Source of the DNA: Chloroflexota bacterium
GTDB lineage: Bacteria > Chloroflexota > Anaerolineae > Anaerolineales > Villigracilaceae
Reading direction: 5' to 3'
DNA: 64,000 nt
Assembly: GCA_026390015.1 (NCBI GenBank)
Contig: JAPLGS010000139.1
Location: 186,001-250,000 of the forward strand
Shown: positions 63,464 to 64,000 of the stretch, piece after piece
How the letters are laid out: each line of letters starts with the position of its first letter
Position numbering within the stretch: position 1 is the stretch's first letter
Notes under the pieces: generated by a model
The model's input: only the letters and a program-made list of their open reading frames with translations
The model's database searches: none
What the model was told of the DNA's origin: nothing
Made by a program: the position numbers and the translations under genes

Positions 63464-64000
63464 TTTTCTTTACTTTCGCTTGAGTGGATTTTTTCTTGAT
63501 CGGCTTGTTTGGTTGTTTTTTCACTGGCTTTGCTTTTTCCAATGCGGCGTTTAGAACATCCTCAACAGATTCTGCAAAAATAAATTTCATAGATTGCCTG
63601 ATCTCTTCGGGCACATCATCAATATCTTGTTCATTCCGCTTTGGCAGGATAACCGTCGTAAGCCCATTTCGATGCGCCGCCAACACTTTTTCCTTGACGC
63701 CGCCGATCGCCAGAACCTGACCTCTTAATGTGATCTCGCCGGTCATTCCAACCTGAGGCTTAACCTTGCGTCCGGAAATCAACGACATCAAAGAGGTCGC
63801 CATGGCCACGCCCGCAGATGGGCCGTCTTTCGGTTGTGCGCCCGCGGGAATGTGCATGTGCAGATCATATTTTTCAAAGAATTCCTGGGGAATTTTCAAT
63901 GAAGCGGCGCGCGATCGAACATAAGATAAAGCTGCGCGCGCTGATTCCTGCATTACGTTGCCGATCGAGCCAGTCACCTGAAAGCCGCGGCCGCCGGGCA
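63429..64000 (-). CDS. lon: ATP-dependent Lon protease, C-terminal part
   Basis: The gene enters from the right edge, and about 190 residues are visible ([20 protein letters not shown] onward). The Ser-Lys catalytic pair is present in [13 protein letters not shown] and [12 protein letters not shown]. An unusual tail of about 40 residues rich in lysine ([16 protein letters not shown]) follows the protease domain. Lon degrades misfolded and regulatory proteins. Its 3' end overlaps the response regulator gene. Confidence 0.95.
   Translation of the reverse strand, partial: PGGRGFQVTGSIGNVMQESARAALSYVRSRAASLKIPQEFFEKYDLHMHIPAGAQPKDGPSAGVAMATSLMSLISGRKVKPQVGMTGEITLRGQVLAIGGVKEKVLAAHRNGLTTVILPKRNEQDIDDVPEEIRQSMKFIFAESVEDVLNAALEKAKPVKKQPNKPIKKKSTQAKVKKNVKAKNTARRR

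Noticed and set aside
1-64000. CRISPR arrays, tRNA and rRNA genes
   Set aside because: No regularly spaced direct repeats were seen, and the only GTTCAAATCC-like string (about 18285) lies inside the transposase remnant.

Overview
The window looks like a chromosomal segment of an uncultured Chloroflexota bacterium, most likely class Anaerolineae. This is an inference from gene content: a class III cyclase/ATPase/TPR regulator, a major-facilitator/HEAT/cNMP-binding protein, several GT-C membrane glycosyltransferases, a YyaL protein, a fused PabB-PabC, and moderate GC content. No rRNA or tRNA gene and no CRISPR array were seen. Coding density is high and most genes sit in short co-directional runs.

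Layout. 1-6251 (minus): a row of five genes (membrane protein, two GNAT acetyltransferases, a membrane-anchored serine hydrolase, a cyclase/ATPase regulator); every junction carries a copy of the same sequence, the 3' end of the cyclase gene. 6399-9433 (plus): a transporter-like/HEAT/cyclic-nucleotide-binding protein divergent from the cyclase and split by a frameshift. 9434-10691: a higBA toxin-antitoxin module bracketed by a short dispersed repeat. 10692-17883 (plus): an alpha-glucan locus with a ROK repressor, an ABC sugar importer lacking its ATPase, a GH66 dextranase-like enzyme and a GH15 glucosidase, preceded by a perfect 33-bp operator-like palindrome. 17884-19072: decayed transposase DNA. 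19073-22690 (minus): a four-gene nucleotide-sugar/glycan operon. 22931-32590 (plus): acyl-CoA dehydrogenase, a 1707-residue protein with two GT-C modules, a zinc alcohol dehydrogenase and another GT-C protein.

33069-37469 (plus): acyl-CoA carboxylase genes (carboxyltransferase, biotin carboxylase, biotin carrier) followed by a CYTH protein. 37500-41048 (plus): a probable AbiEii-type toxin-antitoxin pair lying between a truncated and a complete copy of the start of an isoprenylcysteine-methyltransferase-like gene, then a deazaflavin-dependent oxidoreductase homologue and a saccharopine-dehydrogenase-like protein. 41017-47161 (minus): murI, hydrolase, class I glutamine-amidotransferase-like hydrolase, rplS, fabF, GNAT and moaE-moaD-moaC. 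47196-57145: scpA, amine oxidase, vanZ-like, pabB-pabC, lipoprotein, RlmI-like methyltransferase, GNAT, a GIY-YIG nuclease with three repeats, and yyaL. 57189-64000 (minus): tatA, fabH, fabF, a HAD-DinB fusion, a Cys-rich protein, efp, mogA, GNAT, a single-domain response regulator and the 3' end of lon.

The clearest functional unit is the alpha-1,6-glucan locus. The most unusual structures are the tagged gene row at the left end, a palindromic element lying in frame inside the cyclase gene and sharing its core with an intergenic hairpin 31 kb away, the dispersed repeat around higBA, the duplicated gene start flanking the AbiEii-like pair, and divergent promoters that would give leaderless moaC and scpA transcripts.
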